From Bacteroidales bacterium (GTDB lineage: Bacteria; Bacteroidota; Bacteroidia; Bacteroidales; JAGONC01): 61,378 nt of DNA. A program made the translations under genes and the position numbers. The DNA is taken from positions 1 to 61,378 of the forward strand of contig JAQUQD010000008.1 in NCBI GenBank assembly GCA_028716265.1, read 5' to 3'. The notes below the pieces were generated by a model. That model ran no database searches, had not been told where the DNA came from, and saw only the letters and a list, made by a program, of their open reading frames with translations. Positions 41,173 to 50,014 of the stretch are shown here, one piece after another. Within the stretch, counting starts at the first letter, position 1; each line of letters starts with the position of its first letter.

Positions 41173-42615
41173 TTATCGTTTCAATGTCAAAGGCTTGCCC
41201 ATGTAGAAATCCAGGGTGGTAATTTTAAAGATGTAATCATATTTAGCCTGGATCAGCTCCGCCTGAGCCTTGGTCAGTTCTTTCTTGGCTTCATTGTATT
41301 CCACCGAATTGATCAGACCGACATTGAATTTCTGGTCTGCATAGTTGAACGATTCCGATGTGGCTTCCACTTTCTTTTCGGCAGCGGTGTGCGTCTTCAG
41401 TGCAGCAACTGCATCGGCATACGCCTGCTGGATGACTTTTCTCAGCTGCAGCCTGGTACGCTCCAGAGTGTAATTGGCGTTGCTGATGCCGATCTTGGCC
41501 TTGGCTATATTTGATCGTACCATCCAGCCATCGAAAATGGGGATATACAGGTTCACCATGATGGATTTGTTCATATTGTCGCTGATCTGGTCGCCGAAGA
41601 GCTTGGTGTCATAATCCTTGTAGTCGGTGTAGCGAAGGCTGTAAACATCCACAGGCTCTGTTGAGCCAGTAAAGCCGATCTTACGGGGAGGAACTTCGAA
41701 CGGATCGATTCCTTTGTCATAATCCTTTGCCGCACCGGAATACCCTGTTCCCCAGGAGCCCGAAAATCCAAAAGAGGGACTTAACGCTCCACGGGCCAGG
41801 GCCAGGGTTTTTTCACTGCTTTGTACGCTGACCTCTGCGCTTTTGATATCCGGTCTGGAATTCAGGGCGATCTCATAGATGGCGTCGGCGCCCAGGGGTG
41901 TTTCCGGGGCCTTCACCGTACTCAGGTCAGGCTCTTCTATTTCGAAGCCCTCGGTGGAGGGAAGATCCAGCAGCTGAACCAGGGTAAGATAGGAAATATC
42001 GAGGTTGTTCTGTACATTGATCAGATTGAGCTCTTCCGTGGCCAGTTGCGCTTCGATCAGCAACAGGTCGCCCCTGGCCAGTGTCCCCGCCTCCACCATC
42101 TTTTTCGTACGGTCAACCTGCTGCTGGGTGATGTCCAGCTGCGCTTCAGCGACACGCTCCAGCTCGCCGTAATAAAGAATCTGCAGATAAGCTGCCGCAA
42201 TACTCATCGATACGTCATCCATGAATTTATCCACTGAATACTTGGTCGACAGGAGGTCTAGCTCATTCTTTTTGATCTGGTTCATCTGCTGCAGGCCGTT
42301 GAATAGGGTGAACTGGCTCGAAAGATAAAAATTGTTCGACCTGACTCGCTCGGTGGCAAATTCATTTGTGTACATGTCGATGGTCTGGCCCCAGTTGTAC
42401 CCATGGGAGGCATATCCGTTGAGATCCGGCAGCATGCCCAGCTTGCTCTGAAGGAGCGTCTGCTCACCGTTTTCAATGCTCAGCATCTGCTGCTTCACAT
42501 CAATGTTGTTGGTCAGCGCATAATCAATACAATCCTCCAGGGTCCATACCTTCTGGGCATAACTTACCAGCATGCTGGTAAATAATACAGCAATGGACAA
42601 AAAGATTTTTTTCAT
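41173..42615 (-). CDS. Outer membrane efflux protein, TolC family
   Basis: The 480-residue outer-membrane channel has a signal peptide (about 1-20) and two TolC repeats of long helices and beta strands. The start of each repeat is seen: WTLEDCIDYALTNNIDVKQQ near residue 24, and then ALNSRPDIKSAEVSVQSSEKTLALARGALSPSFGF near 255-285. It exports substrates delivered by the adaptor encoded next. A box one mismatch from the -7 consensus (TACCTTCG) lies about 40 bases upstream. The 277-bp spacer before it (42616-42892) shows no further gene. Confidence 0.92.
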   Translation of the reverse strand: MKKIFLSIAVLFTSMLVSYAQKVWTLEDCIDYALTNNIDVKQQMLSIENGEQTLLQSKLGMLPDLNGYASHGYNWGQTIDMYTNEFATERVRSNNFYLSSQFTLFNGLQQMNQIKKNELDLLSTKYSVDKFMDDVSMSIAAAYLQILYYGELERVAEAQLDITQQQVDRTKKMVEAGTLARGDLLLIEAQLATEELNLINVQNNLDISYLTLVQLLDLPSTEGFEIEEPDLSTVKAPETPLGADAIYEIALNSRPDIKSAEVSVQSSEKTLALARGALSPSFGFSGSWGTGYSGAAKDYDKGIDPFEVPPRKIGFTGSTEPVDVYSLRYTDYKDYDTKLFGDQISDNMNKSIMVNLYIPIFDGWMVRSNIAKAKIGISNANYTLERTRLQLRKVIQQAYADAVAALKTHTAAEKKVEATSESFNYADQKFNVGLINSVEYNEAKKELTKAQAELIQAKYDYIFKITTLDFYMGKPLTLKR

Positions 42616-42892
42616 TGTATGATGGAATTAGGATTTTACAAAAATGGCGCAACGAAGGTATAAAAAGTATGCCATATTATAATCATTTGAATATGTGATC
42701 ATTACGACTCCATTCCCATGGATGGTTGTCCAGAACCGTTCAATAACAGTTCGATTCTGAACAGGAATGAACGATCAAATGTACAGAGAATTCAGTCAGG
42801 TGCAACATCATCGGATGGTGATTGAGTCAGTGAAAATTTTAGCGTAAGCAAGAGAAATCTTATTAATATTGTAGTTCTTAAAAACGACAGCA

Positions 42893-43630
42893 ATGAGAAT
42901 CCTGTTATTCGCTTTTCTTGTCATCTTCTCCCAGATCGCCTGCTCTCAATCCAGCGATGGTTTTATGGGTATCATGATGGGAGTCGCCGTTCCCCTGGGC
43001 GATTTTGCCAGTACCGACTATGACAATGTGCAGGCTGGCTATGCCACCACCAGCTTTAATCTGACCATGGATGGTGCCTATCTGGTCAATGACTACCTGG
43101 GTTTCGGGGGAGCCGTATCCTTTTCCAACAATTCACTCAATACCGGTGCGATCAAAACCAACCTGGAGCGGTATGTGCAAGATAATTACCCGGAAGCTGA
43201 ACTGCCGGAAGACCTGACCCTGATCAGTTATGACCTTGGTGTATGGAACCATGTCAACCTGATGGTCGGCCCTTTCCTGTCCATTCCCGCCAACCGCATC
43301 CATTTTGATTTCAGGGCGCTGGGGGGCCTTTCCTTCGTCTTTCCGCCGGAGAGTGAAATGTACTTCATGACCGACGATGATGAGTTTCGCACGTACCGTG
43401 ACAATAAGGGAAAAGTATCCTTAGGTTACATGGTGGGTGGGGGAATTCGGTATATGTCGCGCAAGAATGCGATCATCCGCCTGATGGCTGATTACTCATC
43501 CACCAAAACGACCATCGAGATCACCGACTACCATTTCGATATTGACCTCCCCGAAGAAAACCGGAAAACGGAACATACCCAGCCCATACACACGGTCACT
43601 GTAGGTCTGGGCATCGGCTGGGCCTTTTAG
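42893..43630 (+). CDS. Outer membrane beta-barrel protein of unknown function
   Basis: The 245-residue protein has a signal peptide (about 1-19), then amphipathic strands with Gly and aromatic residues, such as GFMGIMMGVAVPLGDFAS and LGYMVGGGIRYMSRKNAIIRLMADYSS, ending in VTVGLGIGWAF with a final Phe. This is the pattern of a small 8-10 strand barrel (OmpA/OmpW-like porin family). No enzyme motif. It stands alone, divergent from tolC and convergent with pheS. A TAATATTG sequence about 30 bases upstream is one mismatch from the -7 consensus. Confidence 0.75.
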   Translation: MRILLFAFLVIFSQIACSQSSDGFMGIMMGVAVPLGDFASTDYDNVQAGYATTSFNLTMDGAYLVNDYLGFGGAVSFSNNSLNTGAIKTNLERYVQDNYPEAELPEDLTLISYDLGVWNHVNLMVGPFLSIPANRIHFDFRALGGLSFVFPPESEMYFMTDDDEFRTYRDNKGKVSLGYMVGGGIRYMSRKNAIIRLMADYSSTKTTIEITDYHFDIDLPEENRKTEHTQPIHTVTVGLGIGWAF

Positions 43631-43699
43631 GTCAATCACTGTTATGAACTCCAGGGCATCCCGATAGATATCGGTGGTGGACTCTTATCGAACAGTCGT

Positions 43700-44722
43700 T
43701 CAGAGAGCTGACCTGAACTGCCTGAGAAACCGGATATCGTTCTCAAATAACAGGCGTATGTCGTTGATCTGATAACGCAGGATCGCTGTCCTTTCGATTC
43801 CCATGCCGAAGGCAAACCCGGTATATTCAGCGCTGTCGATGCCGCAGTTGTCAAGGACTGCCGGATCCACCATTCCGCAGCCGAGGATCTCGACCCAGCC
43901 TGTGTTCTTACAAATCCTGCATCCTTTGCCCCCGCAGAGAAAACAGGAGATGTCCATCTCTGCCGAAGGTTCCGTGAACGGGAAAAAGGAGGGGCGAAGC
44001 CGGATGCCGGTGTTTTCTCCGAACATCTCCCGTGCAAAATAGAGCAGGGTTTGTTTCAGATCTGCAAACGAGACGTTCCGGTCGACATACAATCCCTCCA
44101 CCTGGTGGAACAGGCAGTGTGCGCGGGCGGATATGGCTTCGTTGCGGTAGACCCTTCCCGGGAACAGCGCGCGGATGGGAGGTCTGGTCTTCTCCATCGT
44201 CCTGATCTGTACCGAAGAGGTGTGGGTTCTCAGAAGGAAGGCAGGTTTTTCCTGCATGAAGAACGTGTCCTGCATATCCCTGGCCGGGTGCTCTTCCTGA
44301 AAATTCAGGGCAGAGAAATTATGCCAGTCGTCTTCAATGTCGGGACCTTCGGCAACGGTAAATCCGATCCTTGAAAAAATCGAGATGATCTCATTCCAGA
44401 CAATGGAGACAGGATGCCGAGAACCGGTTTCCATAAAATCGGCAGGAAGGGTGAGGTCCTGTGCAGGTTTCTGCAGTGTTTCGGACGCCTCCAGCTGATG
44501 AAGTATCTGTTCGAATTTCTCCTGGGCTGCATTTTTCAGCTCATTCAGCATCAGGCCGATCTCCCGCCGCTGCTCGGCCGGAACATCTCTGAATTCGCCG
44601 AACAGGCCGGCAATGATGCCCTTTTTGCTCAGGAAACGGATACGGAACTCTTCCAGCTCTTCTTTGCGGGAAGTCTGAAAGTTGTGAATCTCTTCGACGT
44701 ATGTATGGATCGTATCGTGCAT
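43700..44722 (-). CDS. pheS: Phenylalanyl-tRNA synthetase alpha subunit
   Basis: The 340-residue catalytic subunit has an N-terminal coiled coil (about 1-85), then class II motifs: HPVSIVWNEII near residue 110, motif 2 in LFPGRVYRNEAISARAHCLFHQVEGL near 188-210, and motif 3 in GFAFGMGIERTAILRYQINDIR near 305. A short cysteine cluster (CFLCGGKGCRICKNTGW near 262) is found in many Bacteroidota members. It works with PheT as an alpha2-beta2 enzyme; pheT is not in this window, so the two subunits are encoded apart. It starts 6 bases after the cyclophilin stop. Confidence 0.96.
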   Translation of the reverse strand: MHDTIHTYVEEIHNFQTSRKEELEEFRIRFLSKKGIIAGLFGEFRDVPAEQRREIGLMLNELKNAAQEKFEQILHQLEASETLQKPAQDLTLPADFMETGSRHPVSIVWNEIISIFSRIGFTVAEGPDIEDDWHNFSALNFQEEHPARDMQDTFFMQEKPAFLLRTHTSSVQIRTMEKTRPPIRALFPGRVYRNEAISARAHCLFHQVEGLYVDRNVSFADLKQTLLYFAREMFGENTGIRLRPSFFPFTEPSAEMDISCFLCGGKGCRICKNTGWVEILGCGMVDPAVLDNCGIDSAEYTGFAFGMGIERTAILRYQINDIRLLFENDIRFLRQFRSAL

Positions 44723-44728
44723 GATAGT

Positions 44729-45370
44729 CTATTTCACAATCTTCATGGAGAAGGTTACTGGGGTGATCGGAACACTGGTTTGCTGATTGATTGGAACAGC
44801 GGCGATCTTATCCACCACATCCAGGCCCTGCACCACCTCTCCGAAAACCGTATAGGCCCCGTCAAGGTGAGGGGCGCCTCCAATGGTCTTGTAAACCTGG
44901 CGCTGTTCAGGGGTCATTTTCTTACCCGTCCTGGCTTCCATCTCATTCAGTTTATCATCCGTAAAAACGACTCCCTGAACGATATAGAACTGACATCCCG
45001 AAGAGGCTTTCTTAGGATTTACCTGATCTCCCTGACGTGCTGCAGCCAGCGCACCTTTTTTATGAAGGTGCTGAGTCCTGAATTCAGCAGGAACCGTGTA
45101 GCCGGGGTCCTGTGTGCCGTCTTTCCGGTGTCCGCCCTGGATCATGAATCCCTTGATCACCCGGTGAAAATTGGATCCTTCATACCATCCCTGGTTGATC
45201 ATCTTGATGAAGTTATCCCTGTGCAGTGGCGTATCGTTGTAAAGAACAACCGTTATATTGCCCATGCTGGTGGTAATTAACACTTTTGTCTGATTGGTCG
45301 TTGCCGTCTGGCCCCATGCTGTTGCTGAATAAACCATCATGATTGCGAATAAAATAAATACTCTTTTCAT
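44729..45370 (-). CDS. Cyclophilin-type peptidyl-prolyl isomerase, exported
   Basis: With ATG at 45370 the 213-residue protein has a signal peptide (MKRVFILFAIMMVYSATAWG) and a cyclophilin domain. Active-site pattern: FHRVIKGFMIQGG near residue 75, with the catalytic Arg in FHRV, and the late AYTVFGEVVQGLDVVDKI near 175. A cyclophilin insertion (about 115-160, including the EQRQVYKTIGG stretch) is longer than in E. coli PpiA and is usual in Bacteroidota. It should act in the periplasm. A longer frame to 45433 was rejected because it would begin directly beside the promoter box. Confidence 0.92.
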   Translation of the reverse strand: MKRVFILFAIMMVYSATAWGQTATTNQTKVLITTSMGNITVVLYNDTPLHRDNFIKMINQGWYEGSNFHRVIKGFMIQGGHRKDGTQDPGYTVPAEFRTQHLHKKGALAAARQGDQVNPKKASSGCQFYIVQGVVFTDDKLNEMEARTGKKMTPEQRQVYKTIGGAPHLDGAYTVFGEVVQGLDVVDKIAAVPINQQTSVPITPVTFSMKIVK

Positions 45371-45442
45371 CTTGCCTGATTGCTGTTTATGATTGCCTTT
45401 CTGATTGGAGTTAAGTAAAATGATAATATACAATAACCGTCA

Positions 45443-45450
45443 CAAAAATA
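45443..45450 (-). promoter_or_regulatory. Candidate -7 element for the cyclophilin-pheS operon
   Basis: On the minus strand this reads TATTTTTG, a full TAnnTTTG match, 72 bases before the ATG at 45370. The -33 region has no TTG. Confidence 0.4.
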
Positions 45451-45493
45451 GTAAAGAGTAGGAAATAAATCATTTTTAAGTGAACCCCGGCTC

Positions 45494-46081
45494 TCAGAAT
45501 TTCTTTTTCTTCATCGCTTCATTGAAGCAGGTCCGGCACAGGGGCTCATAACTTTCCCGCTCGCCGAGCACAACCCGCTTATTGTCGTCGATGGTCCGGA
45601 AAGAGTAATGGGCGAGGTTACCGCAACGGATGCAGATCGCATGGACCTTGGTCACAAATTCAGCGGTTGCGATCAGATCGGGCAAAGGGCCAAAAGGATT
45701 TCCAAGGTAATCTATGTCAAGGCCGGCGACAATGACCCTGATGCCGTTGTCGGCCAGATGGTTGCAGACATTGACCAGTTCGGCGTCAAAGAACTGGGCC
45801 TCATCGATACCCACCACATCCACCTCATTGCAGAGCAACAGGATCTGGGAGGCCGACTGCACGGGAGTGGAAGGGATGGACTTGGCATCGTGAGACACAA
45901 CTTTTTCTTCGTCATACCGTTTATCAATCTCCGGCTTGAAGATCTCCACCCGCTGCCGGGCGATCTTTGCCCGGTTCAGACGCCGGATCAGCTCTTCGGT
46001 CTTGCCGGAAAACATCGATCCACAGATCACTTCAATGTAACCCGTACGGGGAGCACCCAGCGGAGATTTTTCCAGGAACAT
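45494..46081 (-). CDS. tdk: Thymidine kinase
   Basis: The 195-residue type II thymidine kinase salvages thymidine to dTMP. P-loop: [15 protein letters not shown] near residue 22; Walker B-type [10 protein letters not shown] near 95; the lasso and thymidine-binding segment with the C-terminal Tyr region; and four zinc-binding Cys in two pairs (CIRCG near 150 and CRTC near 186). Length is normal. It is monocistronic with its own promoter. Confidence 0.95.
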   Translation of the reverse strand: MFLEKSPLGAPRTGYIEVICGSMFSGKTEELIRRLNRAKIARQRVEIFKPEIDKRYDEEKVVSHDAKSIPSTPVQSASQILLLCNEVDVVGIDEAQFFDAELVNVCNHLADNGIRVIVAGLDIDYLGNPFGPLPDLIATAEFVTKVHAICIRCGNLAHYSFRTIDDNKRVVLGERESYEPLCRTCFNEAMKKKKF

Positions 46082-46132
46082 ACGCAGAGCAATAAAGTAT
46101 TCTTTATATCTTTAAACCCTCTTTGAGAAACA

Positions 46133-46164
46133 CAAATTTAAAGAAAACCCCGGCTGTTCATCAA
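46133..46164 (-). promoter_or_regulatory. Promoter of tdk
   Basis: On the minus strand TTG (46162-46164) is followed after 21 bases by TAAATTTG (46133-46140), a full -7 match. The ATG is 51 bases further on. Confidence 0.5.
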
Positions 46165-46181
46165 TTCAACTGGAAAAAGTC

Positions 46182-46958
46182 ATGAGAAAAAAAGAGCTTG
46201 TCCTGGAAGTCATTAAAGAAACCCTGGAATCGATCAATGAGGAGAATGAGATCGTTCAGTCGTATCAAACACCCATACCACAGATAGAGCTTGACATGAT
46301 CCAGGAAAATATCCGGAAACTATACGCCAACTTCCGGTTACTGGATAAGTACAACCAGGAAGAATCAGAAGCCCCCGGTGTCTTCCAGCCGATCGATAAA
46401 CCCATTTCCATTGGCTTTGAGAAAAAAAAGGAAGAGCTGCCGGCGGAAATACTGGCAGGGCAGGAATCCCCTGAAGTGGAACAGACTCCGGATACCGGTA
46501 CGGAACCGGTGGCTGACGCAGAGCTCGAAGTAACTGCTGAGACTGACAAAACGGTTGAACAGACACAAAAGGTGGCAGATTATACCTTTGACCTTTTCTC
46601 TTCCCAGCCTGTAACCCTTGCCGACAAATTCCACAAGGATGGACGGACCGTTCACGAGCAGATCAGCAGCCAGGCGAGCAGTGAAAATATCGCTTCAAAG
46701 ATCCAGCAAACTCCCATTACTGAACTCAAGTCAGTGATTGGTCTGAACGATAAGTTCATCTTTATCAATGAGTTGTTTCATGGCAATATGAAAGCATACC
46801 AGGAGACCATTCACTCCTTGGACCAGCTCACCACCCTCAATGATGCCATCCGTTATTTCACCGAAGTGAAGGACACCTTCGACATGAATGAAGAGCTGGA
46901 ATCGTTCCGGAAACTGGCTGAGATGATCCAGAGAAAATTCAGAGGAAACGAACGATAA
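46182..46958 (+). CDS. Conserved Bacteroidota protein of unknown function
   Basis: The 258-residue soluble protein has three parts: a helical N-terminus (about 1-65, RKKELVLEVIKETLESINEE), a Glu-, Pro- and Thr-rich linker likely to be disordered (about 66-140), and a helical C-terminal region (about 150-258) with the conserved-looking ELKSVIGLNDKFIFINELFHGN and LDQLTTLNDAIRYFTEVKDTF. Proteins with this C-terminal layout occur across Bacteroidetes; no function is known to me. It has no signal peptide. It starts a run with the M28 peptidase and rsmI genes 23 and 8 bases apart. Confidence 0.75.
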   Translation: MRKKELVLEVIKETLESINEENEIVQSYQTPIPQIELDMIQENIRKLYANFRLLDKYNQEESEAPGVFQPIDKPISIGFEKKKEELPAEILAGQESPEVEQTPDTGTEPVADAELEVTAETDKTVEQTQKVADYTFDLFSSQPVTLADKFHKDGRTVHEQISSQASSENIASKIQQTPITELKSVIGLNDKFIFINELFHGNMKAYQETIHSLDQLTTLNDAIRYFTEVKDTFDMNEELESFRKLAEMIQRKFRGNER

Positions 46959-46981
46959 AAGGAGAGAGGAGAAAGGGAGGT

Positions 46982-48235
46982 ATGAGATCCAAAGGACGAA
47001 GGATTGTATTTGGTTTGGCGCTCATGACAGCTGCACTGCAGTTGGCCGGGCAGGACCTGGATTATGTGAAGGGATGTGTGAACGAATTAGCGTCGCCAGG
47101 CATGCACGGCAGAAGCGTTGTGAATGAAGGAGACCAGAAGGCTTCCGCATTTCTGGCGGAAGAGTTTCAAAAGATCGGCCTCAAACCTTTTGGCACCACT
47201 TATTTTCAGGAATATCCCATTACCATCAACACTTTTCCGGGCAAGATCAGGTTCAGTGTGGACCATCATCCCCTGAAACCGGGCCGCGACTTCCTGATCT
47301 CCAGCAATTCTCAAGGGATAAGCGGTACTTTTGATCTTGTCTGGGCCACCAATGTTAGATCTGATTCTGTACTCAAGGCCCTTTCAGGAATGAACGGCAA
47401 CGCATTCCTTGTGGCCAGCGACCAGCTGAACTATCTCAAAGAAATGGCTTCCATCCCTTTCAAAGGAATTATCTTCCTGAATAAGAATAAAATGAGCTGG
47501 CGAATTTCCAACGGAAAGAGCCTCAGCAAATGGATCGCCATCGACGCCAGTGAGGCATCCTTTCCTGAAAACAGTAAACAGATCACCCTGTCGTTCGAAA
47601 ACCACTTCGTGGAAAAATACACCTCCCGAAACGTCATTGGTTATATCCAGGGCAAAAGCTGTCCTGACACTTTTCTGGTTTTTACCGCCCATTATGATCA
47701 CCTGGGAAGAATGGGAAAGAACACCTACTTTCCCGGAGCTCATGACAATGCAAGTGGCACGGCAATGATGGCCGACCTGGCCAGACATTTTACCCTTCCT
47801 GAAAACCAGCCTGACTGCTCCATGGCGTTTATGGCTTTCAGCGGGGAAGAAGCCGGGCTCCTTGGCTCTGAATATTATGCCGGCCATCCCCTTTTCCCCC
47901 TGGATAAGATCCGGTTCCTGATCAACCTGGACCTGGTCAGCACCGGTTCCGACGGAATCATGGTGATCAACGGGGAAGATTTCAAAAAGGAATTTCAACT
48001 CCTTGTCGACCTGAACCAGGAAAAAAGCCTGGTCAAAGAAGTTAATAAAAGAGGTACTTCAAACAACAGCGACCACTACCCTTTTTACCGGAGGGGGGTA
48101 CCCTGCTTTTTTATCCATACCCTGGGGGAATACAGCGAGTACCACACTGTGGATGACAAGCCGGAACGTTTGCCCTTTTCAGCCTACAACGAGTTCTTTA
48201 CGCTGCTCACCCTTTTCGTTCAAAACCTTGAATAA
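46982..48235 (+). CDS. M28 family zinc aminopeptidase, exported
   Basis: The 417-residue peptidase has a signal peptide (about 1-22) and a metallopeptidase domain with a PA-like insertion near 110-200. The two-zinc site is complete: H in FTAHYDHLG, D in AHDNASGT, the Glu pair in SGEEAGLLGSE, D in LINLDLVS and H in SDHYPF. The family cleaves N-terminal amino acids from peptides, probably in the periplasm. It lies 23 bases after the preceding gene and 8 before rsmI. A purine-rich stretch (GGAGAGAGGAGAAAGGGAGG) just before the ATG may act as ribosome binding site. Confidence 0.9.
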   Translation: MRSKGRRIVFGLALMTAALQLAGQDLDYVKGCVNELASPGMHGRSVVNEGDQKASAFLAEEFQKIGLKPFGTTYFQEYPITINTFPGKIRFSVDHHPLKPGRDFLISSNSQGISGTFDLVWATNVRSDSVLKALSGMNGNAFLVASDQLNYLKEMASIPFKGIIFLNKNKMSWRISNGKSLSKWIAIDASEASFPENSKQITLSFENHFVEKYTSRNVIGYIQGKSCPDTFLVFTAHYDHLGRMGKNTYFPGAHDNASGTAMMADLARHFTLPENQPDCSMAFMAFSGEEAGLLGSEYYAGHPLFPLDKIRFLINLDLVSTGSDGIMVINGEDFKKEFQLLVDLNQEKSLVKEVNKRGTSNNSDHYPFYRRGVPCFFIHTLGEYSEYHTVDDKPERLPFSAYNEFFTLLTLFVQNLE

Positions 48236-48243
48236 CGATCCAG

Positions 48244-48912
48244 ATGGCCAAATTATACCTAGTACCCACACCTTTAGGCAACCTGGAAGACATGACACTG
48301 CGTGCGATCCGGATCCTGAAAGAAGCGGATCTGATCCTGGCAGAGGATACCCGGACCACAGGGGTACTCCTGAAACGATATGGAATCGCCACACGGATGT
48401 CATCCCACCATAAATTCAACGAACATCAGCAGGTGGAGGCTGTCGCCCAGCGAATCCTCAACGGTGAGAACATAGCCCTGGTGAGTGATGCCGGCACTCC
48501 GGGCATCTCCGATCCAGGATTCCTTCTGGTCAGGGAATGCATCCGGAAAGGAACAGAGGTGGAATGCCTGCCAGGACCCGTCGCCTTCGTCCCAGCCCTT
48601 CTGAACTCAGGACTTCCCGCCGAACCCTTCTATTTCGAAGGGTTCCTCCCCCAGAAAAAAGGCCGGCAAACACGCCTGAAGTACCTGGCTTCCCTGCCCT
48701 GTACACTAATCTTCTATGAATCACCCCACCGACTCGTAAAAACCCTGGAACAGCTTGCCTTATCCCTAGGTGAACAACGCCGGGCATCGGTTTCAAGGGA
48801 ACTGACCAAAAAATTCGAAGAAACCCGCCGCGGAACGATCCGCGAACTCGCTCAGCACTTCGCCGCTAAACCCGCCAAGGGGGAGATCGTTATCGTTGTG
48901 GAGGGGGCATAA
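48244..48912 (+). CDS. rsmI: 16S rRNA (cytidine(1402)-2'-O)-methyltransferase
   Basis: The 222-residue SAM-dependent enzyme methylates C1402 of 16S rRNA. N-terminal LYLVPTPLGNLEDMTLRAI and AEDTRTTGVLLKRYGI are family signatures, as are SDAGTPGISDPGFLLVRECI near residue 80-99 and YESPHRLVKTL near 158. The C-terminal segment REITKKFEE-like (here RELTKKFEETRRGTI) and KGEIVIVVEGA complete it. It lacks the extra C-terminal domain of longer forms. The stop is at the edge of an oligomer repeat element. Confidence 0.95.
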   Translation: MAKLYLVPTPLGNLEDMTLRAIRILKEADLILAEDTRTTGVLLKRYGIATRMSSHHKFNEHQQVEAVAQRILNGENIALVSDAGTPGISDPGFLLVRECIRKGTEVECLPGPVAFVPALLNSGLPAEPFYFEGFLPQKKGRQTRLKYLASLPCTLIFYESPHRLVKTLEQLALSLGEQRRASVSRELTKKFEETRRGTIRELAQHFAAKPAKGEIVIVVEGA

Positions 48913-48913
48913 A

Positions 48914-49023
48914 CAGTTGGCAGTTGGCAGTCTGCAGTCATAGTTTGGTAAGTTGTCCTTTCTTTATCGCCATCTGCCAATCGCCAACTTCTAATTGCAA
49001 ATTACCGACTGCTGACTGCCAAC
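48914..49023. repeat. Inverted element of 7-bp unit CAGTTGG
   Basis: The left arm is CAGTTGG, CAGTTGG, CAGTCTG, CAGTC (48914-48939). The right arm (49007-49023) is its complement, with 16 of 17 bases paired to 48923-48939. Degenerate complements (CTGCCAA, CGCCAAC) lie between. It starts two bases after the rsmI stop and probably ends that transcript. Bases 49024-49192 are the leader of the next gene. Confidence 0.7.
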
Positions 49024-49192
49024 CGCTTCCCGGTTGTCCGGCACTGGACAGTTCTGGACTTAATCGAACACTTTCCCGTGTTACAGAAACCATACCTTCC
49101 TTTGTAATATATTCATTTATAATGTGTTATCCAATTTGGCATACATCATGTTTATACATGGACCTGTCAACTAATGAAAAATTCCTGGCACC

Positions 49193-49942
49193 ATGAAAAC
49201 ACTTGCGTCACTCCTGTCGGTGCTCCTGATCACTGCCTTTTCTGCCTTTGCCAGCACCATGAACGATTCTGATCCCAGCAGCGATCTCCCTTCCTGTTAC
49301 CTATCAGTTCCCATGCCGGCCTTCAGCCTGGGGGAAGAGAGCTACATCGATGACATCCCGTTTGACACAGAGAAGATCTACAAACGGGCTTGCTGTTACT
49401 ACAAACATTACGGCCATTATTCCACCGATCTTACTTTGGCAGAAGAGGATTACATCGAAGATATCCCCTTCAGCACCACAGAGATCGCCAGCACAGTCAT
49501 GAACGGGACCTATTTGATGAACTCCTGCCGGCATACTTTCTTCCTGCCGGAAGAACCTTATATCGACGATATTCCCTTCAAAACAGAAGATGTCATAGCC
49601 GATTCGCTGGAAAAGGATGAGAACAAAAAGGAATCCTATACCATCACTTCCTTTAACCTGAAGGATGAAGAATACATCGACGATATTCCATGGAACACGA
49701 GGGAAATCTTTGCGGAGGCGATCCATTATCCTGAATTTGCCAGAAGGTACAACATGGAAGGATCGGTCCTTGTCACTTTTCATTATAATGAGGATGGATA
49801 CATCGAGGTGGATATGGCGGAAAGCAAATGTGAATTTCTGAAGGATTACATCATGAAGAGCCTTGAAGAGATCCGGCTGACAAAAGGCATTGTTACCGTG
49901 GGTAAAGAATACGGTGCGCGATTTGATTTCATCCTCAGGTAA
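49193..49942 (+). CDS. Secreted protein with four YIDDIPF repeats and a TonB C-terminal domain
   Basis: The 249-residue protein has a signal peptide (about 1-20). Four copies of a 16-residue motif follow at 47-62, 83-98, 119-134 and 157-172, with spacing of 36, 36 and 38 residues. The consensus is E-E-x-Y-I-D-D-I-P-F-x-T-x-x-I, usually preceded by a Phe or Leu pair. The C-terminal part (about 175-249) resembles the TonB C-terminal domain: EFARRYNMEGSVLVTFHYNEDGYI and late GARFDFIL. It lacks the membrane anchor and Pro-rich linker of a true energy-transducing TonB. Acidic DD pairs suggest metal or partner binding, but the role is unknown. Confidence 0.75.
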   Translation: MKTLASLLSVLLITAFSAFASTMNDSDPSSDLPSCYLSVPMPAFSLGEESYIDDIPFDTEKIYKRACCYYKHYGHYSTDLTLAEEDYIEDIPFSTTEIASTVMNGTYLMNSCRHTFFLPEEPYIDDIPFKTEDVIADSLEKDENKKESYTITSFNLKDEEYIDDIPWNTREIFAEAIHYPEFARRYNMEGSVLVTFHYNEDGYIEVDMAESKCEFLKDYIMKSLEEIRLTKGIVTVGKEYGARFDFILR

Positions 49943-49976
49943 TGAGTCCCTCCCGGTTTCGGTTTCAATTTTTCCT

Positions 49977-49984
49977 TAATTTTG
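49977..49984 (+). promoter_or_regulatory. Candidate -7 element for umuD
   Basis: TAATTTTG matches TAnnTTTG and lies 30 bases before ATG 50015. It overlaps a TTG at 49982 that would give a longer frame, so the ATG is preferred. No LexA-type operator was identified. Confidence 0.45.
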
Positions 49985-50014
49985 GCTTTGGATTCGTTTG
50001 AAAAAAGCCATCCA

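Noticed and set aside
42720-42830. 35-codon frame upstream of the outer-membrane protein gene
   Set aside because: The product is polar with no pattern and no promoter or ribosome site; it is probably chance.
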